Assembly: GCF_046630445.1 (NCBI RefSeq)
Contig: NC_092333.1
Location: 101,406,501-101,470,500 of the forward strand
Direction of reading: 5' to 3'
Length of the DNA stretch: 64,000 bases
From: Rutidosis leptorrhynchoides
Taxonomy: Eukaryota; Streptophyta; Magnoliopsida; Asterales; Asteraceae
Part shown: piece by piece, positions 46,147 through 59,725 of the stretch
How the letters are laid out: each line of letters begins with the position of its first letter
Position numbering within the stretch: the first letter of the stretch is position 1
Position numbers and translations under genes: made by a program
Notes under the pieces: model-generated
What the model saw: the letters and a program-made list of their open reading frames with translations, nothing else
Told to the model about the DNA's origin: nothing
The model's database searches: none

Positions 46147-49100
46147 TGTAGTGACCCGAACTTTTCCATGTTTATATATATTAAATGAAATTGATATTTA
46201 CATGATTAACTGTTTCCAACATGTTAAGCAATCAAACTTATTAAGACTTGATTAATTGGAATAGGTTTCATATAGACAAATGACCACCCAAGTTGACCGG
46301 TGATTCACGAACGTTAAAACTTGTAAAAACTATACGATGACATATATATGGTTATATATATAGTTAACATGATTTTATTATAAGTATGTATCTCATTAGG
46401 TATTTTAACAATGAGTTACATACATAAAAATGAGACTATTAAATTAAGAAACTCGAAAACGATATATATAACGATTATCGTTATAACGTCTTACTAGGTA
46501 CATATGAATCATATTAAGATATTGATACACTTGGTTAATTATGTTAAATGATAAGTAAATATATCATTAAGTGTATTAATAATGAACTACATATGTAAAA
46601 ATAAGACTACTAACTTAATGATTTTGAAACGAGACATATATGTAACGATTATCATTGTAACGACATTTAATGTATATAGATCATATTAAGAGATATTCGT
46701 ACATCATAATATCATGATAATATAATAATTTAAAATCTCATTTGATATTATAAACATTGGGTTAACAACATTTAACAAGATCGTTAACCTAAAGGTTTCA
46801 AAACAACATTTACATGTAACGACTAACGATGACTTAACGACTCAGTTAAAATGTATATACATGTAGTGTTTTAATATGTATTCATACACTTTTTAAAGAC
46901 TTCAAGACACTTATCAAAATACTTCTACTTAACAAAAATGCTTACAATTACATCCTCGTTCAGTTTCATCAACAAATCTACTCGTATGCACCCGTATTCG
47001 TACTCGTACAATACACAACTTTTAGATGTATGTACTATTGGTATATACACTCCAATGATCAGCTCTTAGCAGCCCATGTGAGTCACCTAACACATATGGG
47101 AACCATCATTTGGCAACTAGCATGAAATATCTCATAAAATTACAAAAATATGAGTAATCATTCATGACTTAATTACATGAAAACAAAATTACATATCCTT
47201 TATATCTAATCCATACACCAACGACCAAAAACACCTACAAACACTTTCATTCTTCAATTTTATTTATCTAATTGATCTCTCTCAAGTTCTATCTTCAAGT
47301 TCTAAGTGTTCTTCATAAATTCCAAAAGTTCTAGTTTCATAAAATCAAGAATACTTCCAAGATTGCAAGTTTACTTCCAAGTTTTCAAAATCCATTCCAA
47401 GTAATCATCCAAGATCAAGAAACCTTTGTTACTTACAGTAGGTTATCTTTCTAATACAAGGTAATAATCATATTCAAACTTTAATTCAATTTCTATAACT
47501 ATAACAATCTTATTTCGAGTGGAAATCTTACTTGAAATTGTTTTCGTGTCATGATTCTGCTTTAAGAACTTTCAAGCTATCCAAGGATCCTTTGAAGCTA
47601 GATCCATTTTTCTCATTTCCAGTAGGTTTATCCAAGGAACTTTAGGTAGTAATGATGTTCATAACATCATTTGATTCATACATAAAAAGCTGTCCTATTC
47701 AACGTTATAAACTTGTAATCACTAGAACATAGTTTAGTTAATTATAAACTTGTTCGCAAATAAAGTTAATCCTTCTAACTAGACTTTTAAAATCAACTAA
47801 AAACATGTTCTATATCTATATGATATGCTAACTTAATGATTTAAAACCCGGAAACACGATAAACACCATAAAACTGGATATACGTCGTCGTAGTAAAACC
47901 TGGGGCTGTTTTGGTTGGGATAATTAAAAGCTAAAAAGAACTTTTATTTAAAAGCTATACTTATGTAAAAATTATTTTTCTTATGAACATGAAACTTTAT
48001 CCAAAAATCATGGTTAAACTCAAAGTGAAAGTATGTTTTTCAAAATGGTCATCAAGATGTCATTTTTTCGACAGAAATGACTACCTCTTTCAAAAATGAC
48101 TTGTAACTTGTATTTCCGACTATAAACTTATACTTTTTCTATTTAGATTCATAAAATTAAGTTCAATACGAAACCGTGGCCACTGGAATCACTCAAAACG
48201 GATTAAAACGAAGAAATGGCGAGTAAAACAAGCTTGATAAAAACTACTCATTTTACCTACGTGAAAGTTAGTAATAAATCTATTCCAACCATAACCTAAT
48301 CAACTTATATTGTATATTATGTAATCTTGAGATACCATAGACATGTATACAATGTTTCGACCTATCATGTCGACCCATCTATATATATATTGCGGAACAA
48401 CCATAGACACTCTATATGTGAATGTTGGAGTTAGCTATACAGGGTTGAGGTTAATTCCAAAATATATATATAGTTTGAGTTGTGATCAATACTGAGATAC
48501 GTATACACTGGGTCGTGGATTGATTCAAGATAATATTTATCGATTTATTTCTGTACATCTAACTGTGGACAACTAGTTGTAGGTTACTAACGAGGACAGC
48601 TGACTTAATAAACTTAAAACATCAAAATGTATTAAAAATGTTGTAAATATATTTTGAACATACTTTGATATATATGTACATATTTGTTATAGGTTCGTGA
48701 ATCGACCAGTGGCCAAGTCTTACTTCCCGACGAAGTAAAAATCTGTGAAAGTGAGTTATAGTCCCACTTTTAAAATCTAATATTTTTGGGATGAGAATAC
48801 ATGCAGGTTTTATAAATGATTTACAAAATAGACACAAGTACGTGAAACTACATTATATGGTTGAATTATCGAAATCGAATATGCCCCTTTTTATTAAGTC
48901 TGGTAATCTAAGAATTAGGGAACAGACACCCTAATTGACGCGAATCCTAAAGATAGATCTATTGGGCCTAACAAACCCCATCCAAAGTATCGGATGCTTT
49001 AGTACTTCGAAATTTATATCATATCCGAAGGGTGTCCCGGAATGATGGGGATATTCTTAAATATGCATCTTGTTAATGTCGGTTACCAGGTGTTCACCAT

Positions 49101-49583
49101 ATGAATGATTTTTATCTCTATGTATGGGATGTGTATTGAAATATGAAATCTTGTGGTCTATTGTTACGATTTGATATATATAGGTTAAACCTATAACTCA
49201 CCAACATTTTTGTTGACGTTTAAAGCATGTTTATTCTCAGGTGAATACTAAGAGCTTCCACTGTTGCATACTAAAATAAGGACAAGATTTGGAGTCAATG
49301 TTTGTATGATATTGTGTAAAAACTGCATTCAAGAAACTGATTTCGATGTAACATATTTGTATTGTAAACCATTATGTAATGGTCGTGTGTAAACAGGATA
49401 TTTTAGATTATCATTATTTGATAATCTACGTAAAGATTTTTAAACCTTTATTTATGAAATAAAGGTTATGGTTTGTTTTAAAATGAATGCAGTCTTTGAA
49501 AAACGTCTCATATAGAGGTCAAAACCTCGCAACGAAATCAATTAATATGGAACGTTTTTAATCAATAAGAACGGGACATTTCA
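46147..49583 (+). repeat. Element 2 5' LTR
   Basis: TGTAGTGACCCG...GGGACATTTCA. It is about 170 bp longer than in element 1. Most of the extra lies near 46370-46560, where a segment starting near the ATATATAACGATTATCG motif is partly duplicated. Confidence 0.95.
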
Positions 49584-49585
49584 GT

Positions 49586-49597
49586 TGGTATCCGAAC
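49586..49597 (+). other. Element 2 primer-binding site
   Basis: TGGTATCCGAAC, one further change from the element 1 PBS. Confidence 0.75.
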
Positions 49598-49792
49598 ATT
49601 GGTCTTAGAGAACCAGAATTTTGCATTAGTGTGTCTTATCGAGTTTGTTAGGATGCATTAGTGAGTCTGGACTTCGACCGTGTTTACTTGAAAAATGATT
49701 GCTTAACAAATTTTATTGGAAACTATATATTTTTAACATGTGAATATTATGTGATATATTAATCTCTTAACGTGTTTGATATTATGTGATAG

Positions 49793-50308
49793 ATGTCTAC
49801 CTCTAATACAAGTCCCATTGACTCACCTAGTAATAATGAAGAGTCAAATGTAATTTGGAATGATTCGTGGACTGATTCACAAGTTCCCGAAGAGGAACCG
49901 GAAGAAGAATCGGAACCGGAAGAAGAATCGGAACCGGAGGAGGAGGAACCGGAAGAAGAAATAGAACCGGTGGGGGAAATAATAAAACGGTTAAGTAAAA
50001 GAAAATTCTCAACCAACCGACCAAGGTTAATTATGGTCAATGGTGTTTCCGCCAAGGAAGCAAAATATTGGGAGGATTACCAATTCTTCGATGAATCGGA
50101 TTCCGACGAGAATTCCGATGATGTTATAGAAATTACCCCAACTGAATTTAAAAAGGCAAAAGAAAATAATAAGGGAAAGGGCATAAAAATAGAGAAATCT
50201 AATTCCAACCCCGATGAACTTTATATGTATCGTCAACCCCCGAAGTCCTTAAGTTGTAACAATGACCCGGGAACCTCTAAACCACCAGGTTTTTCTAAAC
50301 CATTGTAG
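49793..50308 (+). pseudogene. Element 2 ORF A: acidic protein, truncated
   Basis: This is the homologue of the 204-residue frame of element 1. It has the same acidic PEEESE tract with fewer or altered repeats. A stop replaces the Trp codon present in element 1 (TGG versus TAG, 50306-50308), removing about 33 C-terminal residues. The core LIMVNGVSAKEAKYWEDYQF is unchanged. Confidence 0.6.
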
Positions 50309-50541
50309 AAAACGACAGCTAGTATTAGGGGAACATCATATATCCCTAGAAACTTGGCAAAATGAACCAAAACCGAAGAAGAAGAAACGAGCGAGTCGGA
50401 ATAAGATAGTTGTATTCGTATGGTGTAATATATATAATATAGTGTGCTTAGGCTTTATGATATATGTAAAAATTGCTTGTATTAATAAGTATTTTTTTTA
50501 TGAATCTAACTCTTGTCTATTTTACAGTATAAAAACACAAA

Positions 50542-51225
50542 ATGGGTAGACAACCCAATATTTTAAGAGACCTACCCGGAGACATGATTAATGAAATCTT
50601 GTCTAGAGTCGGTCAGAATTCTTCGGCACAACTATTTACGGTGAAATCAGTTTGTAAGACATTCGAAGAACGTTCCAAGAATGCCTTGGTTTATAAGAGA
50701 CTTTCGTTTGAAAGATGGGGGATATCACATTGGGAAACCCATAAGTTACGATATGTTTACTTTGACGCATATATTGCGGGGAACCCAAATGCTATTTTAC
50801 GCAACGGGTTAAGAAATTATTTTGACTCAATGTATCCGAATATAGGACTTCATGATTTAGAAAAAGCGGCTAACATGCAACATAAAGAAGCATGTTATGC
50901 TTACGGGTTAGTAATGTTCTCTTCTCATCAAAGTGAGAAAAAGAACATCGGGCTACAACTATTAAACAAAACGTTCCCACAAGTGACGGAGTCGGTAATT
51001 GGGGTAAGAAATGAGGTTTTTAGGTTATTACGAGACTGTTGGTCATTACGTAACCTTCGTCCTTTTGACAATGTTACAACACGCTGTCATACTATCGGTC
51101 ACAACGGTTACGTTCCACAAGACCAAGGATGGGAAGTGGTATTAGTAAAACCAGAATGCATGACTTGTTTCTGGACGTATGAATTACGTGTCTTTGTTGC
51201 CTTTGCTGAACGCCTTATTTATTAA
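50542..51225 (+). CDS. Element 2 ORF B: F-box-like protein, intact
   Basis: This has 227 residues, exactly the length of the element 1 copy, with no stop or frameshift although this element is older and its pol is broken many times. F-box (LRDLPGDMINEILSRVG), Sel1-like segment and the Cys-containing C-terminus are all kept. Differences cluster at residues 33-35 and 183-185. Comparing the two copies by eye gives about 48 nucleotide differences in 684, roughly half of them silent. Silent sites are about a quarter of coding sites, so this points to past purifying selection. The upstream acceptor-like TCTATTTTACAG ending at 50527 is conserved. Confidence 0.8.
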   Translation: MGRQPNILRDLPGDMINEILSRVGQNSSAQLFTVKSVCKTFEERSKNALVYKRLSFERWGISHWETHKLRYVYFDAYIAGNPNAILRNGLRNYFDSMYPNIGLHDLEKAANMQHKEACYAYGLVMFSSHQSEKKNIGLQLLNKTFPQVTESVIGVRNEVFRLLRDCWSLRNLRPFDNVTTRCHTIGHNGYVPQDQGWEVVLVKPECMTCFWTYELRVFVAFAERLIY

Positions 51226-54200
51226 CTAGAATTATCTTCGCAACTACTTTGTATCAAAGTTTTATGTGCTATATTTCATGCTATATGTAAAATAGCGGTT
51301 TTGTAAGTTTGCAAGTTATTGTATAAAGGTTTGAATATGATATATATTTTTTAGTGATTAGTTTTTCATATAGAATTGTAGTAGTTGAAATGGTATGTTA
51401 GCTACTAAGTATGAACTTAACGGGTAGGTACTACCCGAATTAAAGAGTATAAAATGCTAATATGAAGAAAGAGCTTTTATAAATAAGTTCATATTACGCT
51501 ACAAAATACTATTGACTACTCTTGATATTCTATATGATTAACTCATTTCATTTGACTATTTTGAAGGAAATGGCACCGACTACTCGACACACCGTGAATA
51601 TGAATGAAGAGGAATTCCGTACTTTTCTAGCTTCAAACATAGCCGCAGTACAGGTTGCGCTACATACCAATAATAACCTTGGATCTAGCAGTACAGGAAA
51701 TCATGTAGGATGCACCTACAAAGAATTCACTGCCTGCAAACCTTTGGAATTTGATGGAACCGAAGGACCGATCGGATTGAAACGGTGGACCGAGAAGGTC
51801 GAATCGGTGTTTGCCATAAGTAAGTGTACTGAAGAGGACAAAGTGAAGTACGCTATGCATACCTTCACAGGTTCTGCATTAACATGGTGGAATACCTATC
51901 TAGAGCAAGTGGGGCAAGATGATACGTATGCACTACCGTGGTCAGCATTCAAGCACTTGATGAACGAGAAGTACCATCCCAGAACCGAGGTCAATAAGCT
52001 CAAGACAGAACTTAGAGGGTTACGAACCCAAGGATTTGATATTACCACGTACGAAAGACGATTCACAGAATTGTGCTTATTGTGTCCGGGAGCGTTCGAA
52101 GATGAGGAAGAGAAGATCGACGCGTTTGTGAAAGGATTACCGGAAAGAATCCAAGAAGATATAAGTTCACACGAGCCCGCCTCCATACAACAGACATGTA
52201 GAATGGCTCACAAACTAGTGAACCAGATTGAGGAAAGAATTAAAGAACAGACGGCTGAAGAGGCCAATGTGAAGCAAGTCAAAAGAAAGTGGGAGGAAAA
52301 CGGTGATAAGAATCACCAATACAACAACAACAGCAATTACAACAATAATCGCAACAATTATCCCAACAATCGCAACATCAATCGCAACTACAACAAATGG
52401 CCCAACAACAACAATAACAACAACCACAACCACAGCAACTACAACAATCATCCCAACAACAATAACAACCTCAACAACAACAACAACAATCAGAAGCAGC
52501 TATGCCAAAGGTGTGAAAAGTATCACTCGGGGTTCTACACCAAATTTTGCAACAAGTGTAAAAGAAATGGTCATAGCGCGGCGAAGTGTGAGGTCTATGG
52601 TCCAGGAGTTAACAGAACGAAAGGAACAAATGGTGTCGGAACGAGTAATGGCAGAGCAAGTAGTGTCGGAGCAAGTTATGCCAATGTAGTTTGTTATAAA
52701 TGTGGAAAACCGGGCCACATTATTAGAAATTGCCCGAACCAGGAGAACACGAATGGACAAGGCCGCGGAAGAGTTTTCAATATTAATGCAGCAGAGGCAC
52801 AGGAAGACCCGGAGCTTGTTACGGGTACGTTTCTTATTGACAATAAATCTGCTTACGTTTTATTTGATTCGGGTGCGGATAGAAGCTATATGAGTAGAGA
52901 TTTTTGTGCTAAATTAAGTTGTCCATTGACGCCGTTGGATAGTAAATTTTTACTCGAATTAGCAAACGGTAAATTAATTTCAGCGGATAATATATGCCGG
53001 AATCGAGAAATTAAACTGGGTAGTGAAATATTTAAGATTGATTTGATACCAGTAGAGTTAGGGAGTTTTGATGTAATAGTTGGCATGGACTGGCTGAAGA
53101 AGATGAAAGCAGAGATTGTATGTTACGAAAATGGAATTCGCATTGTACGAGAAGAAGGAGAACCCTTAATGGTGTATGGAGAAAAGGGCAACACGAAGCT
53201 ACATCTTATTAGTAATTTGAAGGCACAAAAACTAATAAGAAAAGGTTGCTATGCTGTTTTAGCACATGTCGAGAAAGTACAAACTGACAAAAAGAGCATC
53301 AATGATGTTCCCGTCGCAAAAGAATTTCCCGATGTATTTCCAAAAGAATTACCGGGATTACCCCCACATCGATCCATTGAATTTCAAATAGATCTTGTAC
53401 CAGGAGCTGCACCAATAGCTCGTGCTCCTTACAGACTGGCACCCAGTGAGATGAAAGAACTGCAAAGCCAATTACAAGAACTTTTAGAGCGTGGTTTCAT
53501 TCGACCAAGAACATCACCGTGGGGAGCTCCTGTTTTGTTTGTCAAGAAGAAAGATGGTACATTCAGGTTGTGTATCGACTACCGAGAGTTGAACAAACTT
53601 ACCATCAAGAACCGCTACCCACTACCGAGAATCGATGACTTATTTGATCAACTACAAGGCTCGTCTGTTTATTCAAAGATTGACTTACGTTCTGGGTATC
53701 ATCAAATGCGGGTGAAAGAAGATGATATTCCAAAGACTACTTTCAGAACACATTACGGTCATTACGAGTTTATGGTCATGCCGTTTGGTTTAACTAATGC
53801 ACCAGCTGTGTTCATGGACCTTATGAATCGAGTGTGTGGACCATACCTTGACAAGTTTGTCATTTTTTCATTGATGACATACTTATTTACTCAAAAAATG
53901 ACCAAGAACACGGTGAACATTTGAGAAAGGTGTTAGAAGTATTGAGAAAGGAAGAATTGTACGCTAAATTTTCAAAGTGTGCATTTTGGTTGGAAGAAGT
54001 TCAATTCCTCGGTCACATAGTGAACAAAGAAGGTATTAAGGTGGATCCGGCAAAGATAGAAACTGTTGAAAAGTGGGAAACCCCGAAAACTCCGAAACAC
54101 ATACGCCAGTTTTTAGGACTAGCTGGTTACTACAGAAGGTTCATCCAAGACTTTTCCAGAATAGCAAAACCCTTGACTGCATTAACGCATAAAGGGAAGA

Positions 54201-55418
54201 AATTTGAATGGAAGGATGAACAAGAGAAAGCGTTTCATTTATTGAAGAAAAAGCTAACTACGGCACCTATATTGTCATTGCCTGAAGGGAATGATGATTT
54301 TGTGATTTATTGTGACGCATCAAAGCAAGGTATCGGTTGTGTATTAATGCAACGAACGAAGGTGATTGCTTATGCGTCTAAATAATTGAAGATTCACGAA
54401 CAAAATTATACGACGCATGATTTGGAATTAGGCGCGGTTGTTTTTGCATTAATGACTTGGAGGCACTACTTATATGGGGTCAAAAGTATTATATATACCG
54501 ACCACAAAAGTCTTCAACACATATTTAATCAGAAACAACTGAATATGAGGCAGCGTAGGTGGATTGAATTATTGAATGATTACGACTTTGAGATTCGTTA
54601 CCACCCGAGAAAGGCAAATGTGGTAGCCGACGCCTTGAGCAGGAAGGACAGAGAACCCATTCGAGTAAAATCTATGAATATAATGATTCACAATAACCTT
54701 ACTACTCAAATAAAGGAGGCGCAACAAGGAGTTTTAAAAGAGGGAAATTTAAAGGATGAAATACCCAAAGGATCGGAGAAGCATCTTAATATTCAGGAAG
54801 ACAGAACCCGGTATAGGGCTGAAAGGATTTGGGTACCAAAATTTTGAGATATGAGAGAAATGGTACTTAGAGAAGCTCATAAAACCAGATACTCAATACA
54901 TCCTGGAACGGGGAAGATGTACAAGGATCTCAAGAAACATTTTTGGTGGCCGGGTATGAAAGACGATGTTGCTAAATACGTAGGAGAATGTTTGACGTGT
55001 TCTAAGGTCAAAGCTGAGCATCAGAAACCATCAGGTCTACTTCAACAACCCGAAATCCCGAAATGGAAATGGGAAAACATTACCATGGATTTCATCACTA
55101 AATTGCCAAGGACTACAATTGGTTTTGATACTATTTGGGTAATAGTTGATCGTCTCACCAAATCAGCACACTTCCTGCCAATAAGAGAAGATGACAAGAT
55201 GGATAAGTTAGCACGACTGTATTTAAAGGAAGTCGTCTCCAGACATGGAATACCAATCTCTATTATCTCTGATAGGGATGGCAGATTTATTTCAAGATTC
55301 TGGCAGACATTACAGCAAGCATTAGGAACTCGTCTAGACATGAGTACTGCCTATCATCCACAAACTGATGGGCAGAGTGAAAGGACGATACATACGCTTG
55401 AAGACATGCTACGAGCAT

Positions 55419-58400
55419 TGTGATGACCCGGGAATTTTCGACTAAATTTAAACTTAATCTGTATATGATTTCGACACGATAAGCAAAGTCTATTACACTG
55501 AGTCTCAAAATGTTGGAACTATTTTACATAGATGCATTTGACTCTGACGATTCCCGACGATTCACGAATAATTGTTTGTAAATAAATATGTATACATATA
55601 TAAAAGTACGTATATATATAATAAAGTGAAATTATAAAATATAAACATTAGAATTAAATATATAAAATAAAATATAAAATAATTAAGTGTAATTTAAAAT
55701 GAATCTATATATATAAAAATATATGTATGATTTCTGCGTATAAATATTATTATGTGTATATTGTAATACATATAAGGTTTATAAATAAATAATAAATATT
55801 CAATAAAAGTTATTATATAAAGTAGTACATAAATACTACATAATTAATAATATAGTACAAGTTAAAATATAGTTATTATAATATTATTACTTTCAGTATT
55901 ATTATTAAAATAAATATTAACATTAAAATCTGTATTAATACTAGTATTATATAAATATGAAATCTGATATGTAGAAATTATTAGAATTATTATTATTATT
56001 ATTCCTATATCTATAAGTAATAATAAGTATTTTTAATATAATTTTTATTAATTAGAATTAATGTTATTACTTATATATAATTATTATTAATAGGGGTTAT
56101 ACACTTTATAATACAGATATAAACGTACTGATATATATACAGATATAGGCAGTTATATAACCAATTATTTATATCACAACCCACTTGTTTCTTAAAGTCT
56201 TGTGTTCTGTTTAACTTGTGAGGAATTGTCGAATGAATCAGAGATACAAACAAATACCTATCAATTATTATTACTTCTTAAATCAACTAATCATACACTT
56301 ATACAATCTGCTGAAATTAGTTAAAAATCAAAAGAGAAGATAAACTGAAACCTTTTACTCCCTCTGCTCGTTCATCTTTTTACTCTTATTTCAAAAATGA
56401 ACCAATTTCCAAAATGTAACAATACAGTCTTGTTAGGAATCGTCTATCTAAACTATCTGTAAGTTTTCAATCCTCAATTCTTTCTATCGAATTCTAATTA
56501 TGGAGTCAAAATTTTGGTTTTAAAAGTCAACTGAGTGTTCTTGAATCAAATTCGAATTTGTTTTGATGTTTTCAGTTAATTTGATAATCCATAAAGATTA
56601 TAGGGATGATTTGCAACACAATTCATGTTGTAATCATAATCTATAACAGTCTTAATCTAAAAATCAATTTTTGAGTTCTTGAGTTCTTCACAGTGATATT
56701 CACTAATGAGAATTCGAAACAAATTTCAAAAACTAGAAATGTAGAGTTGTTAGGAATCATTTACTTAAACTTCTTGTAAAATCTCAAGTTCCAATTCTTA
56801 ATAACGAAATCGAATTTGCGAGTCAAAGTTATTTTTTCAAAAGTCAAAGAAAGTGTTCATCGCGAAATTCGTAATCGTTTTGAAGTTTCCAGTTAAATTG
56901 ATGATTTAGATAGATTTTAGGAATGATTTGAAACATGTTTCATGTTGTAAAGATTGTCCAAAACGAACTCAAAATTGAAAACAAATTTTTTTTTTCTTGG
57001 CTACAAGCAAGCAGTAGGATTTTTTTTTTCTCTCATTTTTTTATATCATGAACACATTTTTTTTTTGTTTCATGTTGTTTACAAGTCATAAATGAAAACC
57101 CGTTCGATTGTTGTTGAGTTTTTGCCCCCGTTTGATTTTAAACTTGGTGAAGAAGATGATGAACATGGCTAAATGAAATACTAGATATATAGTTTGGGTT
57201 GCCTTATAAATCAGATAAACAAGACAGTGGGAATGGTTAAGTGTGTTTGTGGGTAAGCGGGAGGTCTCTAGTTCAAACCCGGTTCGGGGCATATTTTTTT
57301 TAGAAAGGCTTTGGAAGGTAGATTTCATTACCAAAATTATTATTATTATTATTAGTATTGTGATTATTATTATTATGGATATTTTTAGAACACTTATTAT
57401 TACTAATACAAGTATTATTATAAAGACTATAATTTATTATTATAATTATGATTATGATTATTATTATTATTATTATGATAATGATACAAATTATTATTAT
57501 TTTCATTAATATTAGTACTTGTAACATTTTATAATTGTTAGTGTTATTATTATCATCCACATAGGTATTATTATTAGTATTATCATCATTATTATTAATA
57601 TTACAAAAGTATCATTAATAGACTTATCATTTAAACATTAATATTAGTGATATTGTATAATTACTGAAAATTTCTATTAAAACTATTAAAAATTACCATT
57701 ATTATTATTAGTATTATTTTTTACTAAAACTATCATTATTATTGATATCAGTATTATCTATGTCATTATTAAAATAATTACGATTATGAAAAATAAAAGT
57801 TTTAAAGACGTTATTAAAATTATAAACATAAAAATAAAGATTTTATATATAAATATATATTTAATACACATAACTTAACTATACTAATATATCTATATAT
57901 ATATATATATAATGAAAATATATATAATGAACCTATTAGTCTACTATATATATAAATTACATCACTAATAATAATATAAATAAATATATTTGTTCGATTA
58001 CAAGTATGTGTCTTAATAGATATATGAATGATATAGGTTCGTGAATCCGAGGCCAACCCTACATTGTTCAATATCTTCATATGTATTTTTACTACAAAAT
58101 ACATTATTGTGAGTTTCATTTGCTCCCTTTTTAAATGCTTTTGCAATATATATTTTGGGACTGAGAATACATGCGCTGCTTTATAAATGTTTGACGTGAT
58201 AGACACAAGTACTTAAAACTACATTCTATGGCTGAATTATCAAAATCGAATATGCCCCTTTTTATTAAGTCTGGTAATCTAAGAATTAGGGAACAGACAC
58301 CCTAGTTGACGCGAATCCTAAAGATAGATCTATCGGGCCCAACAAGCCCCATCCAAAGTACTGGATGCTTTAGTGCTTCGAAATTTATATCATGTCCGAT

Positions 58401-58951
58401 GGAGGATCCCGGAATGATGGGGATATTCTTATATGCATAATGTGAATGTCGATTACCAGGTGTTCAATCCATATGAATGATATTTTTGTCTCTATGTATG
58501 GGACGTATGATTATGAGAAATGGAAGTATGAAATCTTGTGGTCTATTAAAATTATGAAATGATTATTTATGTTAAACTAATGAACTCACCAACTTTTTGG
58601 TTGACACTTTAAAGCATGTTTATTCTCAGGTACGAAAGAAATCTTCCGCTGTGCATTTGCTCATATTAGAGATATTACTCGGAGTCATTCATGACATATT
58701 TCAAAAGACGTTGCATTCGAGTCGTTGAGTTCATCAAGATTATTATTAAGTCAATTATATTTGGATATATTATGAAATGCTTTACATGCCTGTCAACTGT
58801 CGATGTAACGAAAGTTTGTCTTTTAAAAACGAATGCAATGTTTGTAAAATGTATCATATAGAGGTCAATTACCTCGCGATGTAATCAACTATTGTGAATC
58901 GTTTGTAATCGATATGGACTTCGTCCGGATGGATTAGGACGGGTCGTTACA
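55419..58951 (+). mobile_element. Solo LTR of a related family, inside element 2 integrase
   Basis: This is 3,533 bp, TGTGATGACCC...GGACGGGTCGTTACA, with perfect TSD AGCAT (55414-55418 and 58952-58956). Element 1 shows the uninterrupted target. Its 3' half shares recognisable blocks with the element 1/2 LTR (for example TATAGGTTCGTGAATC; GCATGTTTATTCTCAGGT), so it is a relative. It is AT-rich with ATT/TTA microsatellite-like stretches (57335-57780) and encodes nothing convincing. Confidence 0.92.
57222..57301 (+). repeat. tRNA-like (pol III box) sequence followed by a T run
   Basis: AGTGGGAATGGTTAAGTGTG resembles an A box, and GGTCTCTAGTTCAAACCC about 30 nt later a B box. A T run ends it at 57301. 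It could be a SINE head or tRNA relic carried in the LTR. No cloverleaf with a credible anticodon was found. Confidence 0.4.
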
Positions 58952-59688
58952 AGCATGTGTTATTGATTTCGGAAACAGTTGGGATCGACACATACCGTTA
59001 GCAGAATTTTCCTACAACAACAGTTATCATTATAGTATTGAGATGGCGCCGTTTGAGGCACTTTATGGTAGAAAGTGCAGGTCTCCAATTTGTTGGAATG
59101 AAGTGGGGGATAGACAGATTACGGGTTCGGAGATAATACAAGAAACTACCGAGAAAATCATCCAAATTCAACAAAGATTGAAAACCGCCCAGAGTCGACA
59201 AAAGAGCTACGCGGACAGTAAAAGAAAAGATATAGAATTTGAAATTGGAGAGATGGTCATTATTAAAGTTGCACCTTGGAAAGGCGTTGTTCGATTTGGT
59301 AAACGAGGGAAATTAAATCCAAGGTATATTGGACCATTCAAGATTATTGATCGTGTCGGACCAGTAGCTTACCGACTTGAATTACCTCAACAACTCGTGG
59401 CTGTACATAACACTTTCCACGTCTTGAATTTGAAGAAATGTTTTGCTAAAGAAGATCTCACTATTCCATTAGATGAAATCCAAATCAACGAAAAACTTCA
59501 ATTCATCGAAGAACCCGTCGAAATAATGGATCGTGAGGTTAAAAGACTTAAGCAAAACAAGATACCAATTGTTAAGGTTCGATGGAATGCTCGTAGAGGA
59601 CCCGAGTTCACCTGGGAATGAGAAGATCAGATGAAGAAGAAATACCCGCATCTATTTCTAGAAGATTCGTCAACACTTTCAACAGCTT

Positions 59689-59725
59689 AAAATTTCGGGA
59701 TGAAACTTATTTAACGGGTAGGTAC
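59689..59725 (+). other. Post-stop palindrome and polypurine region of element 2
   Basis: AAAATTTCGGGATGAAACTT is a decayed copy of the element 1 motif, followed by AACGGGTAGGTAC directly before the 3' LTR. Confidence 0.65.

Larger units (their letters stand above)
51570..59697 (+). pseudogene. Element 2 gag-pol, disabled and split
   Basis: The start is ATG 51570 ([16 protein letters not shown]). gag and protease ([10 protein letters not shown]) are open, as is RT up to about 53861, where one base is lost just before the FIDD catalytic motif. Downstream there are stops at 54383-54385 (CAA to TAA) and 54845-54847 (GGA to TGA). Integrase is then interrupted at 55418 by a solo LTR and resumes at 58957. 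A further stop at 59619-59621 falls within the chromodomain-like tail. One knuckle cysteine is Tyr (SGFYTKFC), a different one from element 1. The first 250 gag residues differ from element 1 at only about six places. Confidence 0.92.

Noticed and set aside
57243-57560. Ile/Tyr/Asn-rich frames on both strands
   Set aside because: They are translations of ATT/TTA microsatellite sequence inside a solo LTR.
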